The notes under the pieces were generated by a model that searched no databases, was not told the DNA's origin, and was given only the letters and a program-made list of their open reading frames with translations. Shown one piece after another: positions 13,418 to 20,272 of a stretch of 64,000 bases of DNA. The position numbers were made by a program, and so were the translations under genes. This DNA comes from a virus, in IMG/VR virus record IMGVR_UViG_3300031566_000014, positions 1 to 64,000 of that record, one strand, 5' to 3'. The stretch's first letter is position 1; the number at the start of each line of letters is the position of its first letter.

Positions 13418-14137
13418 TCATGGGGGAGACTCCTGATATGGAGCGGTCCCCGGGGGTTGAACCCGGCTCTCAGCGCTGGAAGCGCCGCGTGTCACCATCG
13501 ACACTTGGACCGCTGGCTTTGGGTAGGGGGAACATCGCAGGCCAAGGCGAGTGGCCTTTTTCATGCCATGGCGAGACAGCGCCCGCCAGTACAGGTGCTT
13601 GCCTTCGTCGTAGTGGGGCTGAATATCCCAGCGGCGGTGTTCATGCCTGAGTTGGTTCGGACTACGGGTGCCCCACAGGTTGAAACACATACGCCCCGGC
13701 ACAAACTTGCCGTTCACGACGAGGCCGTCTTGCGCCCGTTCGCGCTGGCCGTCGTAGTTCCATGAAGCGGCTTGGTAGATGCCGCCGTGGTGTCCTTGAG
13801 TCCAATCGGCGTAAGACACTAGCAAGTCGAAGGTTCCGCGTCGTCGCACATCTTCGCAAGTCGCAGAGATCAGCCCTGTCAATGGCACGGAAACATCGTC
13901 ACGCCGCACCAAGCGTTCGAGTTCCAGCACGGCTTCTGACCAGCGTGTGGGGGGTATGCCGAACACACAGGCGGCGACGGCTTCCCCAAGGTTCCCGAAT
14001 AGGCCGCCAGGCTGGTGCAGGGTGCCACAGGCTTCTATGACAGAAGGCCAGCGGTGGCTGTAGTGGTACTTCATCACCAGCGCCTTGGCAGCGTCCAGTT
14101 GCCCAAAGGAGACATGAAGCGCGCATGTGGGCTTCAT
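13418..14137 (-). CDS. mom: Mom-like DNA-modification protein (GNAT-type fold)
   Basis: Mom of phage Mu converts adenine in DNA to a carbamoylmethyl form that resists restriction. The family hallmarks are here: KYHYSHRWP (residues 23-31), a GNLGEAVAACVFGIPP strand pair, LELERLVRRDD, and VSYADWTQGHHGGIYQAASW (107-126). Start at ATG 14137 after CAGGAGTC; it overlaps the HNH gene (ATGA). Length 239 aa matches Mu Mom (about 240), but residues 209-233 are encoded by the tRNA-Gly, so the natural C-terminus may have been replaced when the tRNA arrived. A methylase on the same early block offers a second modification activity. Confidence 0.72.
   Translation of the reverse strand: MKPTCALHVSFGQLDAAKALVMKYHYSHRWPSVIEACGTLHQPGGLFGNLGEAVAACVFGIPPTRWSEAVLELERLVRRDDVSVPLTGLISATCEDVRRRGTFDLLVSYADWTQGHHGGIYQAASWNYDGQRERAQDGLVVNGKFVPGRMCFNLWGTRSPNQLRHEHRRWDIQPHYDEGKHLYWRALSRHGMKKATRLGLRCSPYPKPAVQVSMVTRGASSAESRVQPPGTAPYQESPP
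13439..13513 (-). tRNA. tRNA-Gly (anticodon TCC)
   Basis: Complete cloverleaf on the minus strand: acceptor GCGGTCC/GGACCGC (7 bp), D-stem GTGT/ACAC with a GG-containing loop, anticodon stem CGGCG/CGCTG with loop CTTCCAG (T33, anticodon TCC, A37), four-base variable loop, T-arm CCGGG-TTCAACC-CCCGG, discriminator T and an encoded CCA (13441-13439). It decodes GGA. It lies entirely within the 3' coding end of the mom-like gene, on the same strand. Confidence 0.9.
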
Positions 14138-14607
14138 TGGGCAGACTCCTGATAGCTCCGCTTCCCGTGCGCGGCGTTGTGGCAGCGCCGGCACAGCCGC
14201 CGCGGCTTCCTGCCGTCGTAGGCTTCATGGTGATTCTGGGAGACGTGCCGCCCGCACACCTCGCACGGGCCAGCGGGCAGGGTGCCGCGCTGCACCCGCT
14301 TGTTGTCGGTGTCCTGGTGTCGAGCTTCGATGGGGTGATTGTGCCGCCAGCGCTTCACGGCGGCGTAGCCCGTGGCGTAGCCGTGTCTCTGCTGGCTGAT
14401 GACGTTCTCGGCGCTTTGGCAGGCTCGGCAGCGCCCCGATGGCGTGCCGTCCTTGCGGAAGCGCCAGAACTCATCGCTCGGTTTTTCTTGGCCGCACTTG
14501 GAGCAGACAAAGAGGGGACCTGGCCGGGCCGGTGGACACACTCGGTCGAGGGCAACGAGAGGGGCGGCGCCGGCCAGGAGCTTGTCGTTTTGCGTCGTCA
14601 CGGTCAC
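14134..14607 (-). CDS. HNH endonuclease-like protein with N-terminal zinc ribbon, 157 aa
   Basis: GTG at 14607 is the first plausible start after a strong promoter; a GAGGG site precedes it. N-terminal CSKCGQEKPSDEFWRF...CRACQ is the zinc knuckle found at the front of many phage HNH proteins. The C-terminal CEVCGRHVSQNHHEAYDGRK followed by LCRRCHNAAHG is an HNH (beta-beta-alpha metal) motif with the central HH and final H. Such proteins nick DNA or home. It begins a transcript that continues into mom. The exact start is uncertain. Confidence 0.75.
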   Translation of the reverse strand: MTVTTQNDKLLAGAAPLVALDRVCPPARPGPLFVCSKCGQEKPSDEFWRFRKDGTPSGRCRACQSAENVISQQRHGYATGYAAVKRWRHNHPIEARHQDTDNKRVQRGTLPAGPCEVCGRHVSQNHHEAYDGRKPRRLCRRCHNAAHGKRSYQESAQ

Positions 14608-14638
14608 TGGGGAACCCTCGACTCGTGTGTCCAAGAGG

Positions 14639-14667
14639 AGTATACCCCACGCGTTGGCGCTTGTCAA
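14639..14667 (-). promoter_or_regulatory. Sigma70-type promoter, leftward
   Basis: Minus strand: TTGACA (14667-14662), 17 bases, TATACT (14644-14639). Perfect -35, near-perfect -10 and optimal spacing. Drives the HNH and mom-like genes and probably the tRNA-Gly and genes further left. Confidence 0.85.
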
Positions 14668-14699
14668 GGGCCGGAAACAAAATCGGCGCGCCCTTTCTC

Positions 14700-14942
14700 C
14701 TACTCGCCGGCCTTGTCGAGGATCGCGCGGGCGGCGTTCACGGCGTCGTACAGCAGGCTCCAATCCTCCATGTGCACCGGTCCGCCCGCATGGTGCTTTG
14801 CGTCCACGGTGCGAGCGCAGCGCGCCAACTCCCTCAGTGCCTCCTTGGTCCCCTTGGGGCAGACCTCGGCCTCTCGATAGAGGGGGTAGTGACAGGCTTG
14901 GCACTCAAAGCCGGTGGGTTCGCCGCAGATTGGGCATTTCAC
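14700..14942 (-). CDS. Zinc-ribbon protein, 80 aa
   Basis: GTG at 14942 overlaps the upstream stop (GTGA); translation MKCPICGEPTGFECQACHYPL gives two CxxC pairs 11 residues apart, a compact zinc ribbon at residues 3-17. The rest is helical (GTKEALRELARCARTVD, LLYDAVNAARAILDK). Function unknown. The strong promoter for the next genes lies just after its stop. Confidence 0.78.
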   Translation of the reverse strand: MKCPICGEPTGFECQACHYPLYREAEVCPKGTKEALRELARCARTVDAKHHAGGPVHMEDWSLLYDAVNAARAILDKAGE

Positions 14943-15289
14943 GGCTTGTCTCCTTTCCCAAGGGCGAGGGCGGCACGGAACACGCCCAGCGCCTCGTCGC
15001 GCTGGCGATTGTGCGCCGTTCGCATCTCGTCATCTGGTTCGGCGTAATACCCGTGAAAGGCCCCTAGCTCGTAAAGTCGCTCGGCTCCCTCGCAGGCATC
15101 CACAAGGGCGGCGTACGCCTTCCAGCGGCGATCCAACTCCCGGACCAGCGCCTCCAGGTACCGGCACTGAGCGTCCTGCGTCGCGGGGTATGGGTGCGGC
15201 GGAATCAAGGGCGCGCAGCGCACGCTGAGCGGTTCACAGTCGGCGTCAAAGGCGAGCGCGTCAGGGGGCCTCGGTATCGCTTCGCTCAT
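14939..15289 (-). CDS. Helical hypothetical protein, 116 aa
   Basis: ATG at 15289. Proline-rich N-terminus (CAPLIPPHPYPATQDAQ) then a helical domain (CRYLEALVRELDRRWKAYAALVDACEGAERLYELG). The CRYLEALVRELDRR segment looks like a short coiled coil. Overlaps its downstream neighbour by four bases. No family recognised. Confidence 0.75.
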   Translation of the reverse strand: MSEAIPRPPDALAFDADCEPLSVRCAPLIPPHPYPATQDAQCRYLEALVRELDRRWKAYAALVDACEGAERLYELGAFHGYYAEPDDEMRTAHNRQRDEALGVFRAALALGKGDKP

Positions 15290-15301
15290 TGCCTTTCCCT
15301 T

Positions 15302-15382
15302 TCACTTGGCGGCGTAGAGCCACAGGATGAGCGCCAGCGCGGCGAGCGCCAGCGCGACGAGAAGGCGGTCAGTCCAGGTCAC
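15302..15382 (-). CDS. Single-span small membrane protein, 26 aa
   Basis: Found by hand: GTG at 15382 preceded by AAGGAGG eight bases upstream, TGA at 15302. The product VTWTDRLLVALALAALALIL plus WLYAAK is one hydrophobic helix with a charged residue on either side. It sits between two normal genes and has its own ribosome site, so I think it is translated. Possible small membrane effector. Confidence 0.6.
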   Translation of the reverse strand: MTWTDRLLVALALAALALILWLYAAK

Positions 15383-15399
15383 GGCTGCGCCCTCCTTAG

Positions 15400-15447
15400 G
15401 CCCCCGGCCGTGGGCGCCGGGGGCTGCCGGCGTGGGGGAGCGCCGGC
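15400..15447. repeat. Two intercistronic GC hairpins
   Basis: GCCCCCGG (15400-15407) pairs with CCGGGGGC (15417-15424); next to it GCCGGCG pairs with CGCCGGC across an eight-base loop. They lie between a stop and the next ribosome site. First of a series of such hairpins between small genes from 15.4 to 20.3 kb. Confidence 0.6.
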
Positions 15448-15456
15448 GGTTGTGTG

Positions 15457-15744
15457 TCAGTGGCCCGCCATGGCCTCATGGTTCGCCAGGGCGTCGGCGG
15501 CGGGGTCGTCGGCGTCACAGCCGCCGTAGGCGTCCCACAGCTTCACCATGTCGGCCACGGTCGGATCGATCTCGATTGCCGCCTCCCACACATTGGCGTC
15601 GTCGCCGTCGGGCAGCCGTGCAAGGTCGCCATCATCGCCGTCAGTGTCCTTGTCCACGACGATGATCCGCAGGTCCGTGGGCGGTTGCTCCGCCGCGTAG
15701 ACTCCGCGCAACGCGCCGCCCTCGATCTCGATTACCAGGTTCAT
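15457..15744 (-). CDS. Acidic hypothetical protein, 95 aa
   Basis: ATG at 15744 after AAGGAGAACC; the frame is open 33 bases further but those codons lie over the ribosome site. MNLVIEIEGGALRGVYA starts a small beta domain (LRIIVVDKDTDGDDGD), followed by an acidic helix. Resembles small phage proteins with a 'G.A.GVY....D..I.VVD.D' pattern. Function unknown. Confidence 0.78.
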   Translation of the reverse strand: MNLVIEIEGGALRGVYAAEQPPTDLRIIVVDKDTDGDDGDLARLPDGDDANVWEAAIEIDPTVADMVKLWDAYGGCDADDPAADALANHEAMAGH

Positions 15745-15773
15745 GGTTCTCTCCTTCTGCCCCTTGGGGCGTT

Positions 15774-16121
15774 TCACTCCCCCTCAGCCGCCGCGAGGGC
15801 GGGGCGGAGTATGGCCTGAATCCTGTCGAGCAACTCGCGCTTGGCCTCAAGCGCAGGGGCTATCTCTCGCGCCCACTTCTTCGGCGGCGGCCCCTGGTAC
15901 GCGCAAGCCTTTAGGGCGCTTGGGACGTACATGCAAAGGACGGCCTTGCACGCCGCGAGGAGGGCCGGGGCGGCCGCGATCTGCTGCGCGTTCGCCGCTC
16001 GTTCGGTGTCAACGTGCGTGTCGTGGACCTCGCAGATCACGAGGCCCCCGCTCGCCTCGACGGTACGCCTGCCTGTAGTCCACACATTCACTGTCCACGG
16101 TCCCGGTGTCGCTGTTCCCAT
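15774..16121 (-). CDS. Common phage protein with APALLAA motif, 115 aa
   Basis: ATG at 16121 preferred to the TTG that overlaps the ribosome site. It has the very common phage arrangement: TPGPWTVN at the start, GLVICEVHDT strand, then NAQQIAAAPALLAACKAVL. This family occurs widely in tailed phages, usually near recombination genes, and has no assigned function. Length (115 aa) fits. Confidence 0.8.
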   Translation of the reverse strand: MGTATPGPWTVNVWTTGRRTVEASGGLVICEVHDTHVDTERAANAQQIAAAPALLAACKAVLCMYVPSALKACAYQGPPPKKWAREIAPALEAKRELLDRIQAILRPALAAAEGE

Positions 16122-16206
16122 CGTCGTATCCCTCAAAAGGTTCCAGGTCGGTCACAGCGGCCCTCACTCCTTCCCCCCGCAGTGCAGGGGGTCGGGGAGG
16201 GTCGTG

Positions 16207-16476
16207 TCAGGTAGTGTGCAGAAGCCGCCCTGCCATCCGAGCAATCCCCGCCAGTTCGTCGGCGGCCTGCAATTCCATGCAGATGTGGCAGAGAGCGCCG
16301 GGCACGAGCCACGTCCCGCATTCGGGGCATTCTCGCGCTCCGCCCTCATAGGCGGCCTCCTCCATTTCCCTTTTCAGATCGTCGGACAGATCGCACCCGC
16401 CGTCGGATACGCTGTCGCTCTGCGTGTTGAGCGCCCACAGCACAGCCCCCAAGATGCGTTCATTCGTCGCGGTCAT
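16207..16476 (-). CDS. Zinc-ribbon protein, 89 aa
   Basis: ATG at 16476 (MTATNERILGAVLWALNTQS); the TTG upstream overlaps the ribosome site. Central acidic helix (DLSDDLKREMEEAAYEGG) then CPECGTWLVPGALCHIC, two CxxC pairs 11 residues apart, forming a ribbon near residues 55-70. Function unknown. Confidence 0.75.
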   Translation of the reverse strand: MTATNERILGAVLWALNTQSDSVSDGGCDLSDDLKREMEEAAYEGGARECPECGTWLVPGALCHICMELQAADELAGIARMAGRLLHTT

Positions 16477-16521
16477 CGTCCAATCCCCCAAAAGTGCCCC
16501 AGGTCAGAGCCGCCGCGCGGC

Positions 16522-16560
16522 CCGCTCGCCGTGGCCCCGCCCCTCAGGGGCCACGAGCGG
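16522..16560. repeat. Intercistronic GC hairpin
   Basis: GTGGCCCC (16531-16538) pairs with GGGGCCAC (16547-16554); outer CCGCTC/GAGCGG extend the stem across a three-base bulge. No U run, so not a classic terminator. Lies between a stop and a ribosome site. Confidence 0.6.
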
Positions 16561-16571
16561 CCGGGCAGGGG

Positions 16572-16781
16572 CTAGTCCTTGCGGCACAGGGGGCAGGTCG
16601 CCTGCCGCGCTTCGCCGGAGTGCTCGTACCGCTCCTTGGAGTCGGCAGAACCGAGGTAGTGGTCAATGGCCTCGTGGACCTCGGCGAGGTTGCATGCCTT
16701 TGTCGAGAAGCCGCGGCAGCCGCTGCCCGGGTCCGAGAAAGCCACCTTGTAGCCGTTGCCGGCGCGCGTGATTCGGATCAT
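16572..16781 (-). CDS. Hypothetical protein, 69 aa
   Basis: ATG at 16781. MIRITRAGNGYKVAFSDPGSG is a beta hairpin, then a helix (NLAEVHEAIDHYLG), and a terminal CPLC. The 'I.I.R..NGY.V...D' pattern with a later helix is typical of small phage proteins with a double-stranded RNA-binding-like fold, but this is guesswork. Function unknown. Confidence 0.75.
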   Translation of the reverse strand: MIRITRAGNGYKVAFSDPGSGCRGFSTKACNLAEVHEAIDHYLGSADSKERYEHSGEARQATCPLCRKD

Positions 16782-16824
16782 CGTTGTCTCTCCTGTCTGG
16801 CGGAATGCGCCGCCGCGCTCGGTG

Positions 16825-17061
16825 TCATGCCCTATGTCTCAGCGCCCAGGCGTTCTCGATGCACGGATCGGGCCGCGGCAGGCTGGTGGGCGGGAGTTCG
16901 CTGCCGTGCCCCTGCCCGATCCGCCGCCGCCCGTCCAGGGTGAACAGTATCCAGGCGCGCCCGTTGCCATTCGCTTGCACGTAGCGCCGCGCCCGGCGCA
17001 AGCTGCGTAGCGGCAGGCGGCCACCGTCCTCGAAGCGAAGCTCGTAGCGGTATACCACCAT
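16825..17061 (-). CDS. Basic hypothetical protein, 78 aa
   Basis: ATG at 17061 (MVVYRYELRFEDGGRLPLRS). Strands followed by RARRYVQANGNGRAWILFTLDGRRRIGQG. The segment before the ATG (GTCTGGCGG hairpin) is repeated before the gene at 16572, so the two leaders are related. Function unknown. Confidence 0.72.
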   Translation of the reverse strand: MVVYRYELRFEDGGRLPLRSLRRARRYVQANGNGRAWILFTLDGRRRIGQGHGSELPPTSLPRPDPCIENAWALRHRA

Positions 17062-17104
17062 CGTCAACCCCCTGTCTGGCGGGAAGCGCCGCCGCGCGTA
17101 GAGG

Positions 17105-17281
17105 TCAGGCTTTTTCTTCTTCTTCCGCCTCAGAGAGGCATTCTTGAATCGCCCAGGCCCGTTCGTCGAGTTCCGCGAGTTCCTCCGTCATGCCCTCGTA
17201 AGTGTTGCCCTGCCTGACGAGGGTTTGCAGTTGCGCCAGTGCCTCAATGGTTGAGCACACGTACTCTGCCGCGGTTGCCAT
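17105..17281 (-). CDS. Acidic helical protein, 58 aa
   Basis: ATG at 17281 after CAGGAGGA, three bases beyond the upstream stop. Helical (MATAAEYVCSTIEALAQLQT) with an acidic end (LSEAEEEEKA). No motif. Function unknown. Confidence 0.72.
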   Translation of the reverse strand: MATAAEYVCSTIEALAQLQTLVRQGNTYEGMTEELAELDERAWAIQECLSEAEEEEKA

Positions 17282-17283
17282 GC

Positions 17284-17691
17284 TCAATCCTCCTGTGTCA
17301 CGAGTAGCCGCTGCGCGGGCGGGGGCTCGACAAAGAGCCGCCCTTGCTCCCGCGCAGCGCGATCGGTCCAGCCCCGGCGCGCGGGGCGGTCCTTAGGCCA
17401 GTTGCATTGGAACATTCGCCCCAAGTCGTCTCGAGGGGCCACTTGGCAAGGCGCGGCCAGCGGCTTTGTCTCGTCGGCCCTTCGGTGCCAGGCGCACGGC
17501 GAATCATCGAAGTCCCGCGAGTAGCCCGCGAACGGCGATCCGATATGCCGGCACTGGCCGCTGCCGCGCTCCGGCTTGCGGGCCTTCAGGTGCCGGCAAT
17601 CTCCGCACGTCCGGTCCGTCGGGGCAGGATCGTGCCGCTCCAGGCTCCACAGAGCGGCCCCAGTGCGTCGGCGGGCGGGCGATAGGGTCAT
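17284..17691 (-). CDS. Cys-rich protein, 135 aa
   Basis: ATG at 17691. TCGDCRHLKARKPERGSGQC then CAWHRRADE: a CxxC..C..C arrangement common in phage proteins that carry CxxCxH clusters. The C-terminal half (FQCNWPKDRPARRGWTDRAAREQGRLF) is basic and aromatic. Possible metal-binding protein; function unknown. Confidence 0.76.
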   Translation of the reverse strand: MTLSPARRRTGAALWSLERHDPAPTDRTCGDCRHLKARKPERGSGQCRHIGSPFAGYSRDFDDSPCAWHRRADETKPLAAPCQVAPRDDLGRMFQCNWPKDRPARRGWTDRAAREQGRLFVEPPPAQRLLVTQED

Positions 17692-17694
17692 GGC

Positions 17695-17895
17695 TCATTC
17701 CCCCTCATTCAGTTCCACAGGATAGGCGTCCGCGTAGTCTCGCGGGCGCCCGACGCGCTCTGCCTCATCCAAGGCACGCCGAACCGATGCGGCCATGTCC
17801 ACGGCGGCGGCGGCCGTCTGCGCCCGTGCGATCAGTAACTCGCGGCCGGACCAGAGCCGGCACACTACGCCATGGCTGAAACGCTTGCGCTGCAT
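17695..17895 (-). CDS. Hypothetical protein, 66 aa
   Basis: ATG at 17895 (MQRKRFSHGVVCRLWSGREL); the TTG six bases before it is part of the leader, whose GATTGAGC block also precedes the start of the gene at 17281. Mixed strand-helix. No motif. Lies directly after the ATPase gene and is probably translated with it. Confidence 0.72.
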   Translation of the reverse strand: MQRKRFSHGVVCRLWSGRELLIARAQTAAAAVDMAASVRRALDEAERVGRPRDYADAYPVELNEGE

Positions 17896-17897
17896 GC

Positions 17898-18593
17898 TCA
17901 ATCCCCTTCGCTCATGGCCTCTTGATAGGCCAGCACGATTGCCAAGCCGATGTTCGTTTCCGCCTTGCGCACGATCCCTTGATAGTACTCTAGCGGCCGG
18001 CCGTCAAGCCCTTCCTCAGTGAGCACGGCGCGGACCAGCTCGGCGGCCGGGCCGGGCACGCGCTCCCCGCCAACCGTGCGCGTCTGCAAGCCATCCTTGC
18101 CGAACTTGATCGCGGTGACTCTCCTGTGAAACGCGATCCCGTGGGCGCCGGGCAGCAAGCTCCCCGGCTCCAGGTTGCTCGTCATCACGACGATACAGCG
18201 CTTCGGCAAGCGCTCTAGCCACGTCAACAGCCGCCCGATAGCCGCGGCGCTTCCCGTGTCCACTTCCTCGATGATGTACGCCCGCGTCCCATACAGGCTG
18301 GTATAGCCCGACTCCGCAATGATGGAGTCGATGCGGCCCACGTCAAGCGCCCCGCTTGACACCTCATCGACCTGCGCTTCGCACGCGCCCGCTTCGCGCG
18401 CCGCCAGCGCCGCGCAGAGCGACTTCCCCGTTCCCGACTCCCCCCATAGCAGGATAGCATCAGACTCACCGGTCCGCGCCACGTTCTGCGCGAGCCGCCG
18501 CACGAGTCTGACTGACTTCTCATTCCCCACGACTCCCTGCCAGCGCGGGCCGGCCAGTATCCGTTGACGGTGACGGTCCAGTACGACGGCCAT
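17898..18593 (-). CDS. AAA+ ATPase, clamp-loader/helicase-loader-like
   Basis: P-loop ATPase of 231 aa. Walker A GESGTGKS at 51-58, Walker B AYIIEEVD at 105-112, sensor-1 region CIVVMTSNLEP with N140. The opening GPRWQGVVGNEKSVRLVRRL resembles the box II/III start of clamp-loader (RFC/DnaX) proteins, where a V-V-G-(N/Q)-E precedes the P loop. The C-terminal half (ELVRAVLTEEGLDGRPLEYYQGIVRKAETNIG) looks like the small lid domain. It could load a helicase or clamp at the origin at 12.2 kb, or be a regulator of DNA machinery; there is no finger or AAA signature to decide. Start ATG 18593. Confidence 0.8.
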   Translation of the reverse strand: MAVVLDRHRQRILAGPRWQGVVGNEKSVRLVRRLAQNVARTGESDAILLWGESGTGKSLCAALAAREAGACEAQVDEVSSGALDVGRIDSIIAESGYTSLYGTRAYIIEEVDTGSAAAIGRLLTWLERLPKRCIVVMTSNLEPGSLLPGAHGIAFHRRVTAIKFGKDGLQTRTVGGERVPGPAAELVRAVLTEEGLDGRPLEYYQGIVRKAETNIGLAIVLAYQEAMSEGD

Positions 18594-18626
18594 GTCGAGT
18601 CCCCCAAAGTTTCCGCTCCCCTATGA

Positions 18627-18672
18627 GGCCCGCCGGGGCATTGCACCCCGTAGCCGGCTCCGCCGGCGGGCC
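18627..18672. repeat. Intercistronic GC hairpin
   Basis: GGCCCGCCGG (18627-18636) is exactly complementary to CCGGCGGGCC (18663-18672), a 10-bp stem around a 26-base loop, just upstream of the ATPase gene. No U tract. Confidence 0.6.
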
Positions 18673-18679
18673 GAAGGCG

Positions 18680-18925
18680 CTAGGCCAAGCGCCCGTTCTG
18701 CCACCAGCCGTACCATTCAAAGCCGACGGACGCCACCGAGCACCAGCGCGGCGCTACGATCTCGCCGCTGGGCAGGGACACGAGGGAAAGCCGAAGGGAG
18801 GTGCCGTAGGGGTGATGCGAGTCGACGGCCAGCACCTTTACCCGAGCGCCTAGCGGCACGAAGATGTTGTTGACTACGTAGGCGGCAGCTTGCACGGTCG
18901 CAACGGTTCCGGGGGTTACGTCCAT
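18680..18925 (-). CDS. Hypothetical protein, 81 aa
   Basis: ATG at 18925, in the shared leader GGAG-N-AAAGACA-ATG. Beta-rich (VAYVVNN type: VQAAAYVVNNIFVPLGARVKV, LRLSLVSLPSGEIVAPRWCSV) ending WYGWWQNGRLA. Probably a small beta barrel such as an SH3-like fold. Function unknown. Confidence 0.76.
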   Translation of the reverse strand: MDVTPGTVATVQAAAYVVNNIFVPLGARVKVLAVDSHHPYGTSLRLSLVSLPSGEIVAPRWCSVASVGFEWYGWWQNGRLA

Positions 18926-18942
18926 TGTCTTTGCTCCTATTG

Positions 18943-18963
18943 GCCGGGCCGCGGGCGCCCGGC
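18943..18963. repeat. Intercistronic GC hairpin
   Basis: GCCGGGC (18943-18949) pairs with GCCCGGC (18957-18963). Lies between the stop of the 18.97 kb gene and the ribosome site of the 18.92 kb gene. Confidence 0.55.
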
Positions 18964-18973
18964 GGTGAGGGTG

Positions 18974-19267
18974 TCAAGCTACGTGCGCCCCGCCGATCTG
19001 ATTGTGCTTCGGCGAGCACCACATCCGCGTCGTGCCGTGATCAACGTCCATGAGATAGACGCGCTGCGCCCCGTTCGCATGGCGCCACTTGATCCCGCCC
19101 GCGAGCACTTCGGCCACTGTGAAGCGCTGCACCACGTTGCCGAAGTTGTTGCACCGCACGGCACCCGCGCACGTCCACTGCCCGGACGGGGCCACACCCG
19201 GGCGGGAGATCATCCCATTGTCGTGGATTGTGAAGTAGTTTGAGCCGCTAAGGATCGTGATCGCCAT
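18974..19267 (-). CDS. Hypothetical protein, 97 aa
   Basis: ATG at 19267 behind the shared GGAG...GACA leader. Beta-rich (MAITILSGSNYFTIHDNGMIS, AGGIKWRHANGAQRVYLMDVD) with scattered Cys. No motif assigned. Second of four consecutive small genes with nearly the same 5' leader. Confidence 0.76.
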   Translation of the reverse strand: MAITILSGSNYFTIHDNGMISRPGVAPSGQWTCAGAVRCNNFGNVVQRFTVAEVLAGGIKWRHANGAQRVYLMDVDHGTTRMWCSPKHNQIGGAHVA

Positions 19268-19285
19268 TGTCTGATTCTCCAGATT

Positions 19286-19307
19286 GCCGGGGCCACGTGG
19301 CCCCGGC
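19286..19307. repeat. Perfect 22-bp palindrome between genes
   Basis: The sequence GCCGGGGCCAC and its exact complement meet at the centre ACGT, giving an uninterrupted inverted repeat. It lies in the leader of the 19.27 kb gene. Confidence 0.6.
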
Positions 19308-19317
19308 GGGTTGCGGG

Positions 19318-19566
19318 TCAGACCTCGATATCGGTGTCTTCGGCTACGTCGCGCTCCGTCAAGCCGCGCTCGATAGCCGTGCAGATCGCGGTTTCCCGCG
19401 CATACCGCGCCAAGGTTGCCTTGCCGAGCGTACCCGCCGTGCCCGGCTCAAGCCGCGCCGTCGAATCGTGTTGCGAGTTGCCGGCCTCAATCTCCTCGAT
19501 GATCTGTCCCGCGTCAATCACCTCGACGCGGTAGCCGTAGCCGCTGGAGTTGTAAAGGACGTGCAT
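19318..19566 (-). CDS. Hypothetical protein, 82 aa
   Basis: ATG at 19566 (MHVLYNSSGYGYRVEVIDAG); upstream codons are shadow. Strand-rich start, then a helical end (LGKATLARYARETAICTAIE). The C-terminus is acidic (DVAEDTDIEV). Third of the genes with the shared leader. Function unknown. Confidence 0.76.
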   Translation of the reverse strand: MHVLYNSSGYGYRVEVIDAGQIIEEIEAGNSQHDSTARLEPGTAGTLGKATLARYARETAICTAIERGLTERDVAEDTDIEV

Positions 19567-19583
19567 TGTCTTTTCTCCTGTAA

Positions 19584-19607
19584 GGCCGGGCCGCGGGCGC
19601 CCCGGCC
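19584..19607. repeat. Intercistronic GC hairpin
   Basis: GGCCGGG (19584-19590) pairs with CCCGGCC (19601-19607) around a ten-base loop in the leader of the 19.57 kb gene. Confidence 0.55.
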
Positions 19608-19618
19608 GGGGAAGGGGA

Positions 19619-19834
19619 TCAGAGCTCGTCATTCTCCGCGAGCGCCGCGTCAACGTCGAACTCCCCGCGCTTCTCGTAAGCGTAGTCGTCGGCGCGGGGC
19701 TTGCGCCGCATCGCATCGGGCCGGCAGTAGGAGCACAGAGCGCCCCAGCGCCACCCGTCGTCGGGCGCCCACCAGGCACGGTCGGGGTATCTCACGTCAG
19801 ACTCGGTATCGCCGCAGATCGCACAGTAAGCCAT
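19619..19834 (-). CDS. Zinc-ribbon protein, 71 aa
   Basis: ATG at 19834 after ATAGGAGAAACGACA. MAYCAICGDTESDVRYPDRA with a later CSYC gives two CxxC pairs about 30 residues apart, a long ribbon. Acidic C-terminus. Fourth gene with the shared leader. Function unknown. Confidence 0.76.
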   Translation of the reverse strand: MAYCAICGDTESDVRYPDRAWWAPDDGWRWGALCSYCRPDAMRRKPRADDYAYEKRGEFDVDAALAENDEL

Positions 19835-19853
19835 TGTCGTTTCTCCTATCAAG

Positions 19854-19869
19854 GCCGGGGAGGCCCGGC
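19854..19869. repeat. Intercistronic GC hairpin
   Basis: GCCGGG pairs with CCCGGC around a four-base loop, in the leader of the 19.83 kb zinc-ribbon gene. Confidence 0.5.
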
Positions 19870-19879
19870 GGGTGGGGGA

Positions 19880-20272
19880 TCAAACCTTGCACGCCGCGAG
19901 CCGGCAATAGTCGCCCGCGCTCTTGTAGTACGTGCCGTGGTAGCGCCGGCCATTGCTCCCGCGCACTGACACCGGCACGCGGGTTCCGCCGAAGTTGTCG
20001 CGCCACTCGCGCCCGAATGATACCGCGCCGAGCACATCGCCCATCCAAGTCGTGATCTGGCCGGTCGACTCCTTGACATAGGCGAAGTATCGCACCGGCG
20101 GGTCAACGAGCCATTCGTATAACTCCATCTCTGAGCGCTCCTCATTCGTGATCTGCGCGTCTGCCGGCCACTGCGCGATCTCCGCGCTGGCAACGGCGCA
20201 GCGCCCCGCCCACATGGCCTCATGCCGAGCCGAGCGGGCCTTGCACTCCCTGTACTCTTCTGCCGTCAACAT
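19880..20272 (-). CDS. Hypothetical protein, 130 aa
   Basis: First gene of the leftward block. ATG at 20272 after TAGGAGTCTGGAC; a second start at 20377 (MPKTDNRGRRPRAG) with GGAGTCTG is in the same frame and would add 35 residues over an intercistronic-type GC palindrome (20294-20309). Helical N-terminus (MLTAEEYRECKARSARHEAMW), then beta-rich (VRYFAYVKESTGQITTWMGDVLG) and RVPVSVRGSNGRRYHGTYYK. Function unknown. Confidence 0.75.
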   Translation of the reverse strand: MLTAEEYRECKARSARHEAMWAGRCAVASAEIAQWPADAQITNEERSEMELYEWLVDPPVRYFAYVKESTGQITTWMGDVLGAVSFGREWRDNFGGTRVPVSVRGSNGRRYHGTYYKSAGDYCRLAACKV

